DNA from: Sporolactobacillus shoreae
GTDB taxonomy: Bacteria; Bacillota; Bacilli; Bacillales; Sporolactobacillaceae
NCBI RefSeq assembly: GCF_004684935.1
Contig: NZ_SRJD01000003.1
Location: forward strand, 1-64,000
DNA: 64,000 nucleotides
Direction: 5' to 3'
Below are positions 15,890 to 26,098 of this stretch, piece by piece. The position numbers and the translations under genes are program-made. A model generated the notes under the pieces. It ran no database searches. It worked only from the letters and a program-made list of their open reading frames with translations, and was not told where the DNA came from. Position 1 is the stretch's first letter, and each line of letters starts with the position of its first letter.

Positions 15890-18301
15890 ATGCTGGTTTC
15901 TTATAAATGGTTAAAAGATTATGTGGATCTGGACGGAGTGACACCTGAAGAGCTGGCGGACCAGATTACGAACGCTGGAATTGAAGTGGAGCATCTGAGT
16001 TATCCGGGTGAAGGATTAAAAGGAATTGTGATCGGGAAAGTTTTAACGTGCGAACCTCACCCCGACTCGGATCACCTGCACGTATGCCAGGTTGATCTTG
16101 GGTCGGAAACGGTACAGATTGTCTGCGGCGCGCCGAATGTCGCAGCCGGTCAGAAGGTTCCGGTTGCAACGAATGGTGCCAGAATCGCGGGCAATGTCAA
16201 AATCAGGCGGTCCAAATTCCGGGGCGTGGAATCGAACGGTATGCTGTGTGCGCTGAGCGAATTAGGCGTCGACAAAGCACTGGCACCCTATGAGGACGGC
16301 ATTTATGTGTTCGACGACGATGTACGGGTCGGACAGGATGCTTTGCCTTATCTGAATTTAGATGATGCGATTCTTGATCTCGACATATTGGTCAGCAGCG
16401 CGCATTGCATGAATATGATTGGCGTCGCTCATGAAGTAGCCGCCATCTTAAACCGCCCTGTTCACATTCCGGTTCCTGATCCTCACGAAACAGATGAATA
16501 CGCTGCGGAAAAGGTCAGTGTGACAGTCGGAGCCGGAGAGAAGGTGCCCTATTATGGCGCAAGGCTGATTGAAGGCATCAGGATCGCTCCGTCGCCGCGC
16601 TGGATGCAGCTGCGTCTGATCGCGGCGGGTGTCCGCCCGATCAGCAACGTCGTGGATATTTCTAACTACGTGATGCTTGAGTACGGCCAGCCGCTGCACA
16701 CTTTTGACTTTGGTACATTCGGTTCGGACCGGGTACTTGTTCGCTTTGCAGGGCAGAATGAGACGATGAAAACTCTGGACGGCCAGGAGCGGAAACTGAC
16801 GATTGAAGACATCGTGATCACAAATGGCAAAGAAGCCGTTGCTGTCGCAGGAGTCATGGGTGGGGAAAGTTCAGAGATTACTGGATCAACAGGTAAAGTT
16901 CTGCTTGAATCAGCGGTTTTTGATCCGATTTCTATCCGGAAAACCGCGGCGCGCCTACAGATGAGGACAGATGCCAGCAGCCGTTATGAAAAAGGGATTG
17001 ACCGCAATCGTGTGACGCAGGCATCAGACAGGGCGGCCGAGCTTCTTACAAAATATGCTTATGCCCGTGTCCTGAAAGGAATTGTGGAACAGGGTGAGCG
17101 GACGGTACCAGAAACAGTAATCACGCTGCCGTGGCAGAAAATAAACCGGGTACTGGGTGCGGATCTTTCTCTTGACGTCATCAGGGGCATACTCACACGC
17201 CTCGGATTCAAAGTTGATAAAAAAGGAGAAACAATTCGGGTGACGGTGCCTGCAAGGCGCTTCGATGTCTCCATCCCTGAGGATCTGGTTGAAGAGGTCG
17301 GACGAATTTACGGCTATGATCATATCCCCGCAACGCTTCCCGAGGGAGAAGCGATTAAAGCGAGCCTGACTCAGTATCAGGAGCTGACGAGACGGACGGA
17401 GCTGCTGATGGAAAGCGCCGGCCTGACTCAGGCATACACTTATTCTTTGACAACGGATGAACATGCCGCAGCCTATGCGGTTCATCCCTCATCTGAAAAA
17501 CCAGTGAAGGTGCTCTCTCCAATGAGTGAAGAACACGCCGTCCTCCGCCAGAGTATTGTCCCCCAGCTGATCGATGTTGTCAGCTACCACCTGAATCGTC
17601 AGATGCCGGATACGGCCCTTTATGAAATCGGCAAAGTATTCATTCCGAAGGCCGGGAGTCCCCGTCCCGAAGAAGAAGAGCACCTTGCCGGGGCGATTGC
17701 GGGCAGCCGATCTGAGCGGAATTGGGAGGGTGAAGCACTCCCAGTTGATTTCTTTACGGTCAAAGGCATCGTCGAAAAAGTATTTGATTCCCTGTCGCTT
17801 TCTGACCGGATCGACTACCTTCCCGCAAAACGGGCGGGACTGCATCCGGGACAGACTGCCGATATTCTATTTGACGGGAAAGTGATCGGCTATCTCGGGG
17901 CGCTTCACCCAGCCGTACAGAAAGAAGCAGATCTGAATGAAACGTTTGTCTTTGAAATAGCCATTGAACCGCTGCTGCGCGGCGAGCAGGCACCGATCAT
18001 CTATCATGGACAGCCCCGCTTCCCATCAACGACCCGCGATATTGCTCTTGTCGTGAAACGGTCCGTACAGGCGGCAGATCTCTATAAAGTGATTAAGGAA
18101 AATGGCGAACCGCTGCTGCAGTCAGTGAACTTGTTTGATATTTATGAAGGCAGCCACGTCGCAGAAGATGAGAAATCGATGGCTTTCTCGCTGACCTATT
18201 TCGATCCAGAACGCACGCTGACCGATGACGAGGTCAGTGCGATTCATGAAAAAATTCTTGAGGCCTGTGAAAAGGAATGCGGCGCAGAACTGCGCGGCTG
18301 A
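15890..18301 (+). CDS. pheT: Phenylalanyl-tRNA synthetase beta subunit
   Basis: The beta subunit (803 residues, normal length). Domains in order: an EMAP-like tRNA-binding fold (about 40-150, VGKVLTCEPHPDSDHLHVCQVD), the B3/B4 editing domain (about 210-385, with the RPISNVVDISNYVMLEYGQPLHTFD motif), the B5 domain (about 405-475), the catalytic-like core (about 485-685) and a C-terminal anticodon-binding fold (about 710-800, FPSTTRDIALVV). It edits mischarged Tyr-tRNA-Phe and completes the enzyme with PheS. Start ATG follows GAGAGGGG. A terminator follows the gene. Confidence 0.96.
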   Translation: MLVSYKWLKDYVDLDGVTPEELADQITNAGIEVEHLSYPGEGLKGIVIGKVLTCEPHPDSDHLHVCQVDLGSETVQIVCGAPNVAAGQKVPVATNGARIAGNVKIRRSKFRGVESNGMLCALSELGVDKALAPYEDGIYVFDDDVRVGQDALPYLNLDDAILDLDILVSSAHCMNMIGVAHEVAAILNRPVHIPVPDPHETDEYAAEKVSVTVGAGEKVPYYGARLIEGIRIAPSPRWMQLRLIAAGVRPISNVVDISNYVMLEYGQPLHTFDFGTFGSDRVLVRFAGQNETMKTLDGQERKLTIEDIVITNGKEAVAVAGVMGGESSEITGSTGKVLLESAVFDPISIRKTAARLQMRTDASSRYEKGIDRNRVTQASDRAAELLTKYAYARVLKGIVEQGERTVPETVITLPWQKINRVLGADLSLDVIRGILTRLGFKVDKKGETIRVTVPARRFDVSIPEDLVEEVGRIYGYDHIPATLPEGEAIKASLTQYQELTRRTELLMESAGLTQAYTYSLTTDEHAAAYAVHPSSEKPVKVLSPMSEEHAVLRQSIVPQLIDVVSYHLNRQMPDTALYEIGKVFIPKAGSPRPEEEEHLAGAIAGSRSERNWEGEALPVDFFTVKGIVEKVFDSLSLSDRIDYLPAKRAGLHPGQTADILFDGKVIGYLGALHPAVQKEADLNETFVFEIAIEPLLRGEQAPIIYHGQPRFPSTTRDIALVVKRSVQAADLYKVIKENGEPLLQSVNLFDIYEGSHVAEDEKSMAFSLTYFDPERTLTDDEVSAIHEKILEACEKECGAELRG

Positions 18302-18322
18302 TCAATCTTTTGAATAGCAACG

Positions 18323-18364
18323 GAACCGGTGCGGCTGGATGACCAACTGCACCGGTTCTTTTTT
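18323..18364 (+). terminator. Rho-independent terminator after pheT
   Basis: GAACCGGTGC pairs with GCACCGGTTC around a 16-base loop and is followed by TTTTTT. The rest of the gap (18365-18605) shows nothing recognisable beyond a possible promoter ahead of cvpA. Confidence 0.85.
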
Positions 18365-18605
18365 GGTGGAGGCGCGCGTGTCTCTTTGATCCGGTCAGAA
18401 ATGAAGAGGCAAAACCGATGAAGTATTAAGATAGCGGTAAGGACTGCCTCTTCTATATCCTTATTATTTTTGATATGATTAAGAAAATGATGTCGAATCC
18501 GTTCTGAGATATTTTTTTGCCATGGGAAAAGTTAAGAATGATTGGCATGGTTCGTTTTTCGCTGAACAGCGAATGATGCCGTTGAAAGGAAAGATGGGAT
18601 AAAAA

Positions 18606-19154
18606 ATGTTGCTCAATATAATCATTTTAGTGCTTCTCGCTTCAGGTTTTTTTATGGGATTTAAGCGGGGGCTGGTTCTGCAGCTCGTGCATCTGGCCGG
18701 GTTTGTTATCGCTTATATCGTGGCATTTATGTATTACAAACAGCTGACGCCGACAATCAAGCTTTGGGTGCCATTCCCGACATCGGCGGCGCAAAGCGGC
18801 ACATTCAGTTTTCTCGGCCATCTTGATTTGCAGTCGGCCTATTATCAGGCGATCGCTTTTCTAATTCTGTTTATTGCAACCAAGATTGTCCTTACGATCA
18901 TCGGTCATATGCTTGATTTTCTCGCGGAATTGCCTCTGATCCGATCCGTGAACCATCTGGCCGGCGGTTTGTTCGGCTTTGTGGAATTCTATTTGGTCGT
19001 TTTTATCCTGCTCTATGTTGGAGCATTAACACCGATCAGCGGGCTTCAGTCATCCATTGACGGCTCATCACTGGCTCAGTCGATTATTGGCAGTACACCC
19101 GTATTTTCTAAAATGTTGCATCAAATGTGGGTCGCGATCGCATTTGTCCGCTAA
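18606..19154 (+). CDS. cvpA: CvpA-family membrane protein
   Basis: A 182-residue membrane protein with four hydrophobic segments (about residues 2-17, 28-45, 82-105 and 118-142). The opening LLNIIILVLLASGFFMGFKRGLVLQLVHLAGF matches the CvpA/colicin V production family, called YshB in B. subtilis. Its biochemical role is unclear; genetic links are to envelope or stress functions. It precedes polX and mutS2 as in Bacillus. The gene start ATG is preceded by GAAAGATGGGA. Confidence 0.88.
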   Translation: MLLNIIILVLLASGFFMGFKRGLVLQLVHLAGFVIAYIVAFMYYKQLTPTIKLWVPFPTSAAQSGTFSFLGHLDLQSAYYQAIAFLILFIATKIVLTIIGHMLDFLAELPLIRSVNHLAGGLFGFVEFYLVVFILLYVGALTPISGLQSSIDGSSLAQSIIGSTPVFSKMLHQMWVAIAFVR

Positions 19155-19205
19155 CAGCCTCTTTGAGCTAATCTCTCTCCGTTCATCTGGAAAAGAGTGA
19201 TAAAT

Positions 19206-20927
19206 ATGAATAAAAAACAGATTATCGATCAACTGGACAGGATTGCCCTTTATTTGGAAATCCGTGGTGACAATCCTTTTAAAATTGCCGCTTACCGTCG
19301 TGCCGGTCAGGCACTGGAAACGGATCAACGCTCGGTTGCCGGCATTGATGATTTCAGTAAAATCAAGGGCATCGGCCGCGCGACGGCTGATGTTATTAAA
19401 GATTTAATGATGACCGGCGAGTCTTCTGTACTACGCGAGCTGCAGAAAGAGATTCCGTCCGGACTGCTTGAGCTTGTGAAAATTCAGGGGCTTGGCGGAA
19501 AGAAAATTGGCAAGCTCTACCAGGCGCTGAATGTGACCGATCTCGCGTCACTGAGGGAGGCGTGTGAGGGGGAGCAAGTCCGCGGGCTTCCCGGATTTGG
19601 CGAAAAAACCGAAGAAAAATTGCTGGAAACCATTAAAAAATTAAACCAGCGTCCGGAGCAGCTGCCCATTCCTTATATGCTCGGTTTAGCTGAAAAAATT
19701 GAATCAGCGCTTCAATCCGAGCAAACGATTAAGCGCTTTTCGCGTGCCGGAAGTCTCCGCCGGGCAAAAGAGTCTATGAAAGATCTGGATTTTGTCATCG
19801 AGACGGATGATCCGGAAAATACTGCGGACAGGATTATCGAGCTTCTACCTGTTTCTGAAGTGACCGGGCGAGGCGATGCAAAAATGACCGTGGTGCTTGA
19901 TGATCCTTATCATGTGTCCGTCGATTTTCGCTTTGCGGCCCCGGAAGCTTATGTGACCACGCTTCATCATTTTACGGGTTCCAAAGAACATAATATATTG
20001 CTTCGCCATCTGGCAAAGGAGCACGGCGAAAAAATCAGCGAGTATGGCGTAGAGGCGGAGAACAAGCCGGTCCGTACTTTCTCAACTGAGGAGGAACTTT
20101 ACGGTCACTTCGGGCTCAGCAAAATTCCTCCGGAGGTGCGCGAAGGAACGGATGAAGTCGAGAAGGCAAAATCAGGGCTCCTTGGGCTGATCCGGCTGTC
20201 CGATATTAAAGGCGATCTGCACATGCACTCCACCTGGAGCGACGGGTCGTATACGGTCCAGGAAATGGCGGAAGCAATGAGAGCAAGGGGCTATGCCTAC
20301 GCATGCCTCACCGATCACTCCAAATCGCTGCGTGTGGCGTCAGGGCTTTCTGAGGAGCGTCTGCTGATGCAGCTTAAAGAAGTAGCACGTGTCAATGCGC
20401 TGTACGAGGATTTTACGCTTTTTTCCGGCGTGGAAATGGACATCCTTCCAGACGGTTCCCTGGACTATTCAGATGACATTCTGAAAAAATTGGATTTCGT
20501 GATCGCATCGATTCATTTTTCTTTTTCCCAGAGCACGGATCAGATCATGAAGCGTCTGGAAAGCGCGTGCCGAAACCCGTATGTACGGCTGATCGCTCAC
20601 CCGACAGGGAGACTGCTCGGCAAGCGAAGCGGCTATCCGGTCAATTTAGACCGCTTGATTCAGCTGGCGAAAGAAACCGGAACGGCGCTGGAATTAAATA
20701 GCAACCGCAACAGGCTTGACCTGTCATCGGAACGCGTGCGCAAGGCTCAGGAAGCCGGTGTGAGAATTGCCATCGATACCGACAGCCATTCCAAAAAAAT
20801 GATGGAAGACATGTCGATTGGCGTTCAGACGGCGGTGCGCGGATGGATCCGTGCAGAAAACGTTCTGAATACAATGACTGTGGAACAATTCACCACTTTT
20901 TTGCGGGCAGGAAAGAAACCATTTTAA
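19206..20927 (+). CDS. polX: DNA polymerase/3'-5' exonuclease PolX
   Basis: A family X polymerase of 573 residues for base-excision and gap-filling repair. The N-terminal 8-kDa-like region has helix-hairpin-helix motifs (FSKIKGIGRATADVI; IQGLGGKKIGKLY; LPGFGEKTEEKLL), followed by the polymerase core with the nucleotidyltransferase motif (GSLRRAKESMKDLDFVIETD). The C-terminal PHP domain (about 335-570) carries metal-binding His/Asp residues in GDLHMHSTWSDGSY, LTDHSKS, GVEMDI, AHPTGR and IDTDSHS. Start ATG 19206 fits an AAAGAGTG box; the frame opens with a GTG at 19197 that lacks one. Confidence 0.94.
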   Translation: MNKKQIIDQLDRIALYLEIRGDNPFKIAAYRRAGQALETDQRSVAGIDDFSKIKGIGRATADVIKDLMMTGESSVLRELQKEIPSGLLELVKIQGLGGKKIGKLYQALNVTDLASLREACEGEQVRGLPGFGEKTEEKLLETIKKLNQRPEQLPIPYMLGLAEKIESALQSEQTIKRFSRAGSLRRAKESMKDLDFVIETDDPENTADRIIELLPVSEVTGRGDAKMTVVLDDPYHVSVDFRFAAPEAYVTTLHHFTGSKEHNILLRHLAKEHGEKISEYGVEAENKPVRTFSTEEELYGHFGLSKIPPEVREGTDEVEKAKSGLLGLIRLSDIKGDLHMHSTWSDGSYTVQEMAEAMRARGYAYACLTDHSKSLRVASGLSEERLLMQLKEVARVNALYEDFTLFSGVEMDILPDGSLDYSDDILKKLDFVIASIHFSFSQSTDQIMKRLESACRNPYVRLIAHPTGRLLGKRSGYPVNLDRLIQLAKETGTALELNSNRNRLDLSSERVRKAQEAGVRIAIDTDSHSKKMMEDMSIGVQTAVRGWIRAENVLNTMTVEQFTTFLRAGKKPF

Positions 20928-20958
20928 ACGAATCATCTTCAACAAGGGGATGCAACCT

Positions 20959-23310
20959 TTGAATAAGCATGCTTTGAAAGCATTGGAATATAAAAAAATA
21001 AAACTGCAGCTGATAAATTATACCGCCTCTTCACTCGGCAAAAGCTGGATTGAAGAGCTGCAGCCTTCAGGAGATCTAGCGGAAGTTAAAAAGCTGCAGG
21101 AAGAAACCGATGAAGGGGCGACGGTACTCCGATTGAAGGGCTCTGTGCCCTTTGGAGGAATCACGGATGTCAGGCCCGGCCTGAAACGATCAAAAATAGG
21201 AAGCATTCTCCAGGCTAAGGAACTGATTGATATTGCCGATACGATACGCGGCATACGTCTGATGAAATCATTCATTCTGGATCTTGTGGAGAGCGAAGAA
21301 ATTGAGCTGCCGATCCTGACAGGATTGGTGGGAGAAATGGAAGTGCCCGGTGGCCTGGAGCGGAAAATTCGCAGCGCAATTGACGATCAGGGCGGTGTGA
21401 TGGATTCGGCGAGTACGGCATTGCGGCATATCCGGGGGCAGATCCGCACGTTTGACAGCCGCGTGAAACAGAAACTGGATAATATTGTCCATTCTAACGG
21501 TAAGATGCTGTCCGAAGCGATTATCACGATTCGCAATGACAGACAGGTTATTCCGGTGAAACAGGAATACCGTGCGTCGTTCGGTGGCATCGTGCATGAC
21601 CAGTCGGCATCCGGTGCAACTCTATTCATTGAACCGCAGGCGATTGTCGATCTGAACAACCAGCTGAGTGAAGCGCGGGCGAAAGAGCGTCATGAGATTG
21701 AGCGGATCCTTCGCGTTTTGTCAGAAGGGACAGCTGAGTATGCTGATAGCCTTCTTGAATCTGTCGAAAATCTGGCGCATCTGGATTTTATTTTTTCCAA
21801 AGCTTCTTATGCCCATCAGATGAAGGCCACCCGGCCGAAGCTGAACGATCAGGGAATCATTCAACTCAAGAAGGCGCGCCACCCGCTGATCAGCCCTGAG
21901 AAAGTTGTGCCGATTGATGTGGTTTTTGATGAGCAGATACATGCGCTGATCATTACCGGACCGAATACCGGCGGCAAAACCGTTTCACTGAAAACAACCG
22001 GTCTGATTACTTTAATGGCGCAGTCCGGTCTACAGATCCCTGCCGAAGAGGGATCAGAAATCAGTGTTTTCAAGAAAATTTTTGCCGACATCGGTGATGA
22101 GCAGTCCATCGAACAAAGCCTTAGCACCTTCTCATCGCACATGACTAACATCGTCGGCATCCTGAAAGAGGTTGATTTTCAGAGCCTAGTCCTATTTGAT
22201 GAACTCGGGGCAGGGACTGATCCCCAGGAAGGCGCGGCATTGTCGATTGCCATACTGGACGCGGTATACGGCCGAGGGGCGACGATCATCTGTACCACGC
22301 ATTACAGTGAACTGAAGGCTTATGCCTATGAACGGACAGGCGTCATGAATGCAAGTGTCGAGTTCGATGTTGAAACGCTCAGTCCGACATACCGGCTGCT
22401 TCTTGGCGTACCGGGGCGGAGTAACGCGTTTGAAATTTCGAAAAAGCTGGGTCTTCCCGCAGATATCATTGAGGACGCGAGACTTCAGATCAGCCAGGAA
22501 ACGAATCAGATCGACAAAATGATCGCGTCACTTGAAAAAAACCGCAAAGCGGCGGAGATTGAAGAAGAGAACGCGCGCAGGCTGAAGCTTGACGCTGAAG
22601 AAAAAGAAACGGCACTGACCAAAAAACTGAATGATCTGGAACGCAATAAAGAACAGATCCTTAAGCAGGCTAGAGAAAAGGCAGAACGTGCAGTTAAAGA
22701 GGCAAGGCAGGAAGCGGAAGAGATTATCGAAGAACTGCGCAACTTTAAAAACCGGGGACAGGTTAAAGAGCATCAGTTAATCGACGCAAAAACCAGGCTT
22801 TCCCACGCACTGGATTCACTGGGCCAACAGGACAGACAGGTTTCAGCGGCTCCGGTTGCGCATCAGGTGACTGGATTCACTCAGGGCGACCATGTAAAGA
22901 TTCTCAGCTTTGGGCAGGAGGGCTATATCGTTGAAAAAATTAATGATCACGAATATCTTGTCCAGGCAGGGATCCTGAAAATGAATGTTGCGGAAGGCGA
23001 CCTGAAGAGAGTTAAAGAAGAGAAAAAAGTCCGCCCGGTTGTCAATGTCCGGACTTCCGGTACGACGGTGAAGCCGGAACTTGATCTGCGCGGTGAACGT
23101 TATGAGGACGCCATGCTTAAAGTTGAAAAATACCTTGATGAAGCATTACTCGCAGGTTTTCCGCGTGTGTCCATCATCCATGGAAAGGGAACCGGTGCAC
23201 TTCGGAAAGGTGTTTCCCAATTGATTGAACGTCATCCGCGTGTGAAAAGTTCGCGGCTCGGAAGCCAGGGCGAAGGTGGAAGCGGCGTCACGGTCGTTGA
23301 TTTTAAATAA
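20959..23310 (+). CDS. mutS2: Endonuclease MutS2 (ribosome/recombination factor)
   Basis: A MutS-like protein lacking the mismatch-recognition domain. Helical core and clamp (about 1-310), ATPase with Walker A TGPNTGGKTVSLKT, STFSSHMTNI and Walker B LVLFDELGAGTDPQEGAAL (about 325-500), a long charged coiled coil (about 505-620), a KOW-like region, and a C-terminal Smr domain (about 708-780) with LDLRG and HGKGTGALRKGV. In Bacillota MutS2 also splits collided ribosomes. TTG 20959 is the preferred start (AAGGGG at 9 bp); ATG 20950 abuts that box. It follows polX as in B. subtilis. Confidence 0.94.
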   Translation: MNKHALKALEYKKIKLQLINYTASSLGKSWIEELQPSGDLAEVKKLQEETDEGATVLRLKGSVPFGGITDVRPGLKRSKIGSILQAKELIDIADTIRGIRLMKSFILDLVESEEIELPILTGLVGEMEVPGGLERKIRSAIDDQGGVMDSASTALRHIRGQIRTFDSRVKQKLDNIVHSNGKMLSEAIITIRNDRQVIPVKQEYRASFGGIVHDQSASGATLFIEPQAIVDLNNQLSEARAKERHEIERILRVLSEGTAEYADSLLESVENLAHLDFIFSKASYAHQMKATRPKLNDQGIIQLKKARHPLISPEKVVPIDVVFDEQIHALIITGPNTGGKTVSLKTTGLITLMAQSGLQIPAEEGSEISVFKKIFADIGDEQSIEQSLSTFSSHMTNIVGILKEVDFQSLVLFDELGAGTDPQEGAALSIAILDAVYGRGATIICTTHYSELKAYAYERTGVMNASVEFDVETLSPTYRLLLGVPGRSNAFEISKKLGLPADIIEDARLQISQETNQIDKMIASLEKNRKAAEIEEENARRLKLDAEEKETALTKKLNDLERNKEQILKQAREKAERAVKEARQEAEEIIEELRNFKNRGQVKEHQLIDAKTRLSHALDSLGQQDRQVSAAPVAHQVTGFTQGDHVKILSFGQEGYIVEKINDHEYLVQAGILKMNVAEGDLKRVKEEKKVRPVVNVRTSGTTVKPELDLRGERYEDAMLKVEKYLDEALLAGFPRVSIIHGKGTGALRKGVSQLIERHPRVKSSRLGSQGEGGSGVTVVDFK

Positions 23311-23334
23311 GGGCTTTGTCTGTAAGCAGGTTAA

Positions 23335-23363
23335 TGGATTCTCCGAACGGGAGATGCTATACT
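23335..23363 (+). promoter_or_regulatory. Candidate promoter of trxA
   Basis: TGGATT (23335-23340), a 17-bp spacer and TATACT (23358-23363) lie 46 bp before the trxA start, consistent with a sigma-A promoter with a weak -35. Confidence 0.45.
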
Positions 23364-23408
23364 TTGTGACATAAAGCATATTGAATCAATTGAGGAGGTT
23401 TTTACGCA

Positions 23409-23726
23409 ATGGCAATCAGTCAGGTAAACGACGCAAATTTTGCGGATGAAACATCGAAGGGACTCGTGCTCACTGATTTTTGGGCAACATGGTGCGGGCC
23501 ATGCAAAATGATGGCTCCGGTTCTCGAAGAAGTGGACTCCGAATTAGCAGATAATCTTAAAATTGTTAAGCTGGACGTTGATGAAAATCAGGCGACTGCC
23601 AGCAAATATGGTGTCATGAGCATCCCGACAATGTTCCTGTTCAAGGACGGCGAAATCGTCGATAAGATTGTCGGCTTCACACCAAAGGAAGCACTGGTAG
23701 ACCGAATTAAAGAGCACGTCGGCTGA
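23409..23726 (+). CDS. trxA: Thioredoxin
   Basis: A 105-residue thioredoxin with the full WCGPC active site (FWATWCGPCKMMAP), the buried Asp near the N-terminus, and the cis-Pro in VMSIPTMFLF. It is the general cytosolic disulfide reductant; here it could also reduce the thioredoxin-coupled ArsC and the GPx-like peroxidase in this window. A GAGGAGG box precedes the ATG. In B. subtilis trxA follows etfA; here it follows mutS2 directly. Confidence 0.96.
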   Translation: MAISQVNDANFADETSKGLVLTDFWATWCGPCKMMAPVLEEVDSELADNLKIVKLDVDENQATASKYGVMSIPTMFLFKDGEIVDKIVGFTPKEALVDRIKEHVG

Positions 23727-23757
23727 TTCGCTGATTATCAGCTTTAAATCAGTACTC

Positions 23758-23794
23758 AAGGAGGTTGCCGTTTTGGCTGCCTCCTTTTATTTTT
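23758..23794 (+). terminator. Rho-independent terminator after trxA
   Basis: AAGGAGG pairs with CCTCCTT across a loop with further GGTTGCC/GGCTGCC-type pairing, followed by a T-rich stretch. Confidence 0.75.
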
Positions 23795-23903
23795 CAGCAT
23801 TAGCAGTTGAATGTTTCTGAAATCTCGATAATAATAAAAGGAGACAGTTTGTTCGCAGAAGGCGAACCGTGTCTGATTGACTGTAAAAAGGATGAATCGA
23901 ACC

Positions 23904-25685
23904 ATGGTAAGCCAGAAGATTAAAGAAAAACTCAGCCTGCTCCCGAAACAGCCGGGTTGCTATCAGATGAAGAACAGCCAGGGGCAGATCATTTATGTCG
24001 GTAAAGCAAAAAATCTGTTTAACCGCGTTCATTCATATTTCAGTGGATCCCACGATGCGAAGACGCAGCGCCTTGTAGCGGATATTGCTGATTTCGAATA
24101 TATCGTTGTTTCTTCAGAAATAGAATCGCTGTTGCTTGAAATCAATCTGATTAAGAAATATGAACCAAGATATAACATCATGCTTAAGGATGACAAAAGT
24201 TATCCTTATATCAAACTGACTTCGGAAAAATATCCGCGTCTGATTATCACACGGAAAGTGAATCGGAGGAGCGGTAAATATTTCGGACCGTATCCGAACG
24301 TGACGGCGGCGAATGAAACCAAACGGCTGCTTGACCGGCTTTATCCGCTGCGAAAATGCCACACGCTACCTAATCGTGTCTGCCTTTATTATCATATTGG
24401 CCAGTGCCTTGCGCCTTGTGTCAACGACATTCCGGTGGCAACCTATCAAAACATGGCGGAGGATATCACCCGTTTTTTGAATGGGGGGTATCAGGATGTG
24501 AAAAAGGTTCTTAAGGAAAAAATGCTGAATGAAGCGGAACAACTTCATTTCGAAAAGGCAAAGGAGTTCCGCGATCAGATCCGGCACATTGAAACGGTTA
24601 TGGAGAAGCAGAAAATCATTTTCAATGATTTGGACGATCGCGATGTGTTCGGCTACGCCATTGACAAGGGGTGGATGTGTGTCCAGGTCTTCTTCATGCG
24701 CCAGGGAAAATTAATTGAGCGGGCGGCTTCAATGTTCCCGTTTTATCAGGAACCAGAAGAAGATTTCCTGACATTTATCGGGCAGTTCTATTCGCATCAG
24801 AATCATATCAAGCCAAAAGAGGTTCTGATTCCCGATCATGTCGATCAGGAGCTTGTTGAGCAGATGCTTGGCATCACAGTCATCCAGCCGCAGCGTGGCC
24901 GGAAAAAAGATCTGGTCAATATGGCGATCAAAAATGGGCAGATCGCACTCAAGGAAAAGTTCGCGCTGATTGAGCGGGATGAGAAACGTACGGTCGGTGC
25001 CGTGGAACAGCTTGGTGAGGCTCTGGATATGCCTGCGCCGCGCCGGATCGAAACTTTTGATAACTCGAATATTCAAGGCGCGGACCCCGTATCCGCGATG
25101 GTCGTCTTTGAAGACGGCCGCCCCAAGAAGAGCGATTACCGTAAATATCGTGTAAAAACGGTCAACGGACCGGATGATTATGCCACAATGAAAGAGGTGG
25201 TCCGCAGACGTTATTCCAGATTGCTTAAAGAAGGTGCCGTTCTTCCGGATCTGATCCTGATCGACGGTGGCAAAGGCCAACTGTCGGCTGCCATCGATGT
25301 TCTGGAAAATGAATTCGGCCTTTATATTCCGGTCTGCGGTCTTGCGAAGGACGATAAGCACCGGACAGCTCAACTGGTGGCTGGGGATCCTCCGGTTTTT
25401 GTTTCGCTCGCACGAAACAGCCAGGCCTTTTATCTTTTGCAGCGGATACAGGATGAGGTGCACCGCTTCGCCATCACGTTCCATAGGCAGGTGCACCAGA
25501 AAGAAATGCTTCACTCAGTGCTTGACGATATTCCTGGAATCGGGAAGCAGAGGAAACAGGCTCTGCTCCGGACGTTCGGTTCGATCAAAAAAATACGCGA
25601 GGCCAGTAGCGAGACGCTGCAAAACGCCGGACTTCCCCAGAAAATTGCGGAAACCGTTAGAAAATATTTGGACAGTTCGACCTGA
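23904..25685 (+). CDS. uvrC: Excinuclease ABC subunit C
   Basis: The dual incision nuclease of nucleotide excision repair (593 residues). The N-terminal GIY-YIG domain (GCYQMKN...[18 protein letters not shown]) makes the 3' cut. A UVR motif (about 200-235) contacts UvrB. The RNase H-like domain (about 380-540) with [20 protein letters not shown] and [11 protein letters not shown] makes the 5' cut. Two helix-hairpin-helix repeats are at the C-terminus ([23 protein letters not shown]). Start ATG 23904 gives an N-terminus like B. subtilis UvrC and has AAAAAGGATG upstream; the longer frame from 23877 is unlikely. Confidence 0.95.
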   Translation: MVSQKIKEKLSLLPKQPGCYQMKNSQGQIIYVGKAKNLFNRVHSYFSGSHDAKTQRLVADIADFEYIVVSSEIESLLLEINLIKKYEPRYNIMLKDDKSYPYIKLTSEKYPRLIITRKVNRRSGKYFGPYPNVTAANETKRLLDRLYPLRKCHTLPNRVCLYYHIGQCLAPCVNDIPVATYQNMAEDITRFLNGGYQDVKKVLKEKMLNEAEQLHFEKAKEFRDQIRHIETVMEKQKIIFNDLDDRDVFGYAIDKGWMCVQVFFMRQGKLIERAASMFPFYQEPEEDFLTFIGQFYSHQNHIKPKEVLIPDHVDQELVEQMLGITVIQPQRGRKKDLVNMAIKNGQIALKEKFALIERDEKRTVGAVEQLGEALDMPAPRRIETFDNSNIQGADPVSAMVVFEDGRPKKSDYRKYRVKTVNGPDDYATMKEVVRRRYSRLLKEGAVLPDLILIDGGKGQLSAAIDVLENEFGLYIPVCGLAKDDKHRTAQLVAGDPPVFVSLARNSQAFYLLQRIQDEVHRFAITFHRQVHQKEMLHSVLDDIPGIGKQRKQALLRTFGSIKKIREASSETLQNAGLPQKIAETVRKYLDSST

Positions 25686-25691
25686 AAAACA

Positions 25692-25720
25692 TTGTCTCTG
25701 GGTCATAGTTCTGCTATAAT
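25692..25720 (+). promoter_or_regulatory. Promoter of the lysine riboswitch-lysC transcript
   Basis: TTGTCT (25692-25697), 17-bp spacer, TATAAT (25715-25720). Transcription would start about 25 bases before the lysine aptamer. Confidence 0.75.
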
Positions 25721-25753
25721 TCACATAACTTAATTTTTTCAAATATCTGAAGT

Positions 25754-25974
25754 GATAGAGGAGCAGTCTTCATGAGTAGACCGCGCGAGAAGGATGAGAT
25801 TCACTGACCGCGGCCGAAGGGGTAGTCTGCCGAAGCAGGGGGCGTTTCATCACGTTTCCTGGCTGGATCTGCATTGAATAGGTGCAGGGCTGTCACACGA
25901 AAGTGTGGAGAACTATCCCAGCACGTTGAAAAAGATTGTCAGTTCAACAGCGGGGAAGCTCGCTGTTCTTTTTG
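25754..25974 (+). ncRNA. Lysine riboswitch (L-box) with terminator
   Basis: The aptamer spans about 25754-25920 and carries the conserved L-box blocks: GATAGAGGAGCAG, AGTAGACC, CCGAAGGGGTAG, TGCCGAAGCAGG, CTGGCTGG, and GGCTGTCAC...GTGGAGAACTATCCC. Downstream, AACAGCG (25946-25952) pairs with CGCTGTT (25961-25967) before CTTTTT, forming the terminator. GTTGAA/TTCAAC (25925-25930, 25943-25948) is an overlapping alternative stem. High lysine should terminate transcription of lysC. Confidence 0.93.
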
Positions 25975-26098
25975 TCACTGAAGGTAAAAAAACAAAAGGT
26001 GTAGCTCTTTCAAAGATCGTCCCGCAGATGGATAGAGAGGACGCGGAAGAGCGGCGGCACGGGTACTGCCGTTGATAATCTAAAGGAGCGAGTGAAGC

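Noticed and set aside
24729-25514. Long minus-strand ORF opposite uvrC
   Set aside because: It lies wholly inside a strongly conserved gene on the other strand and has no recognisable domain or ribosome binding site.
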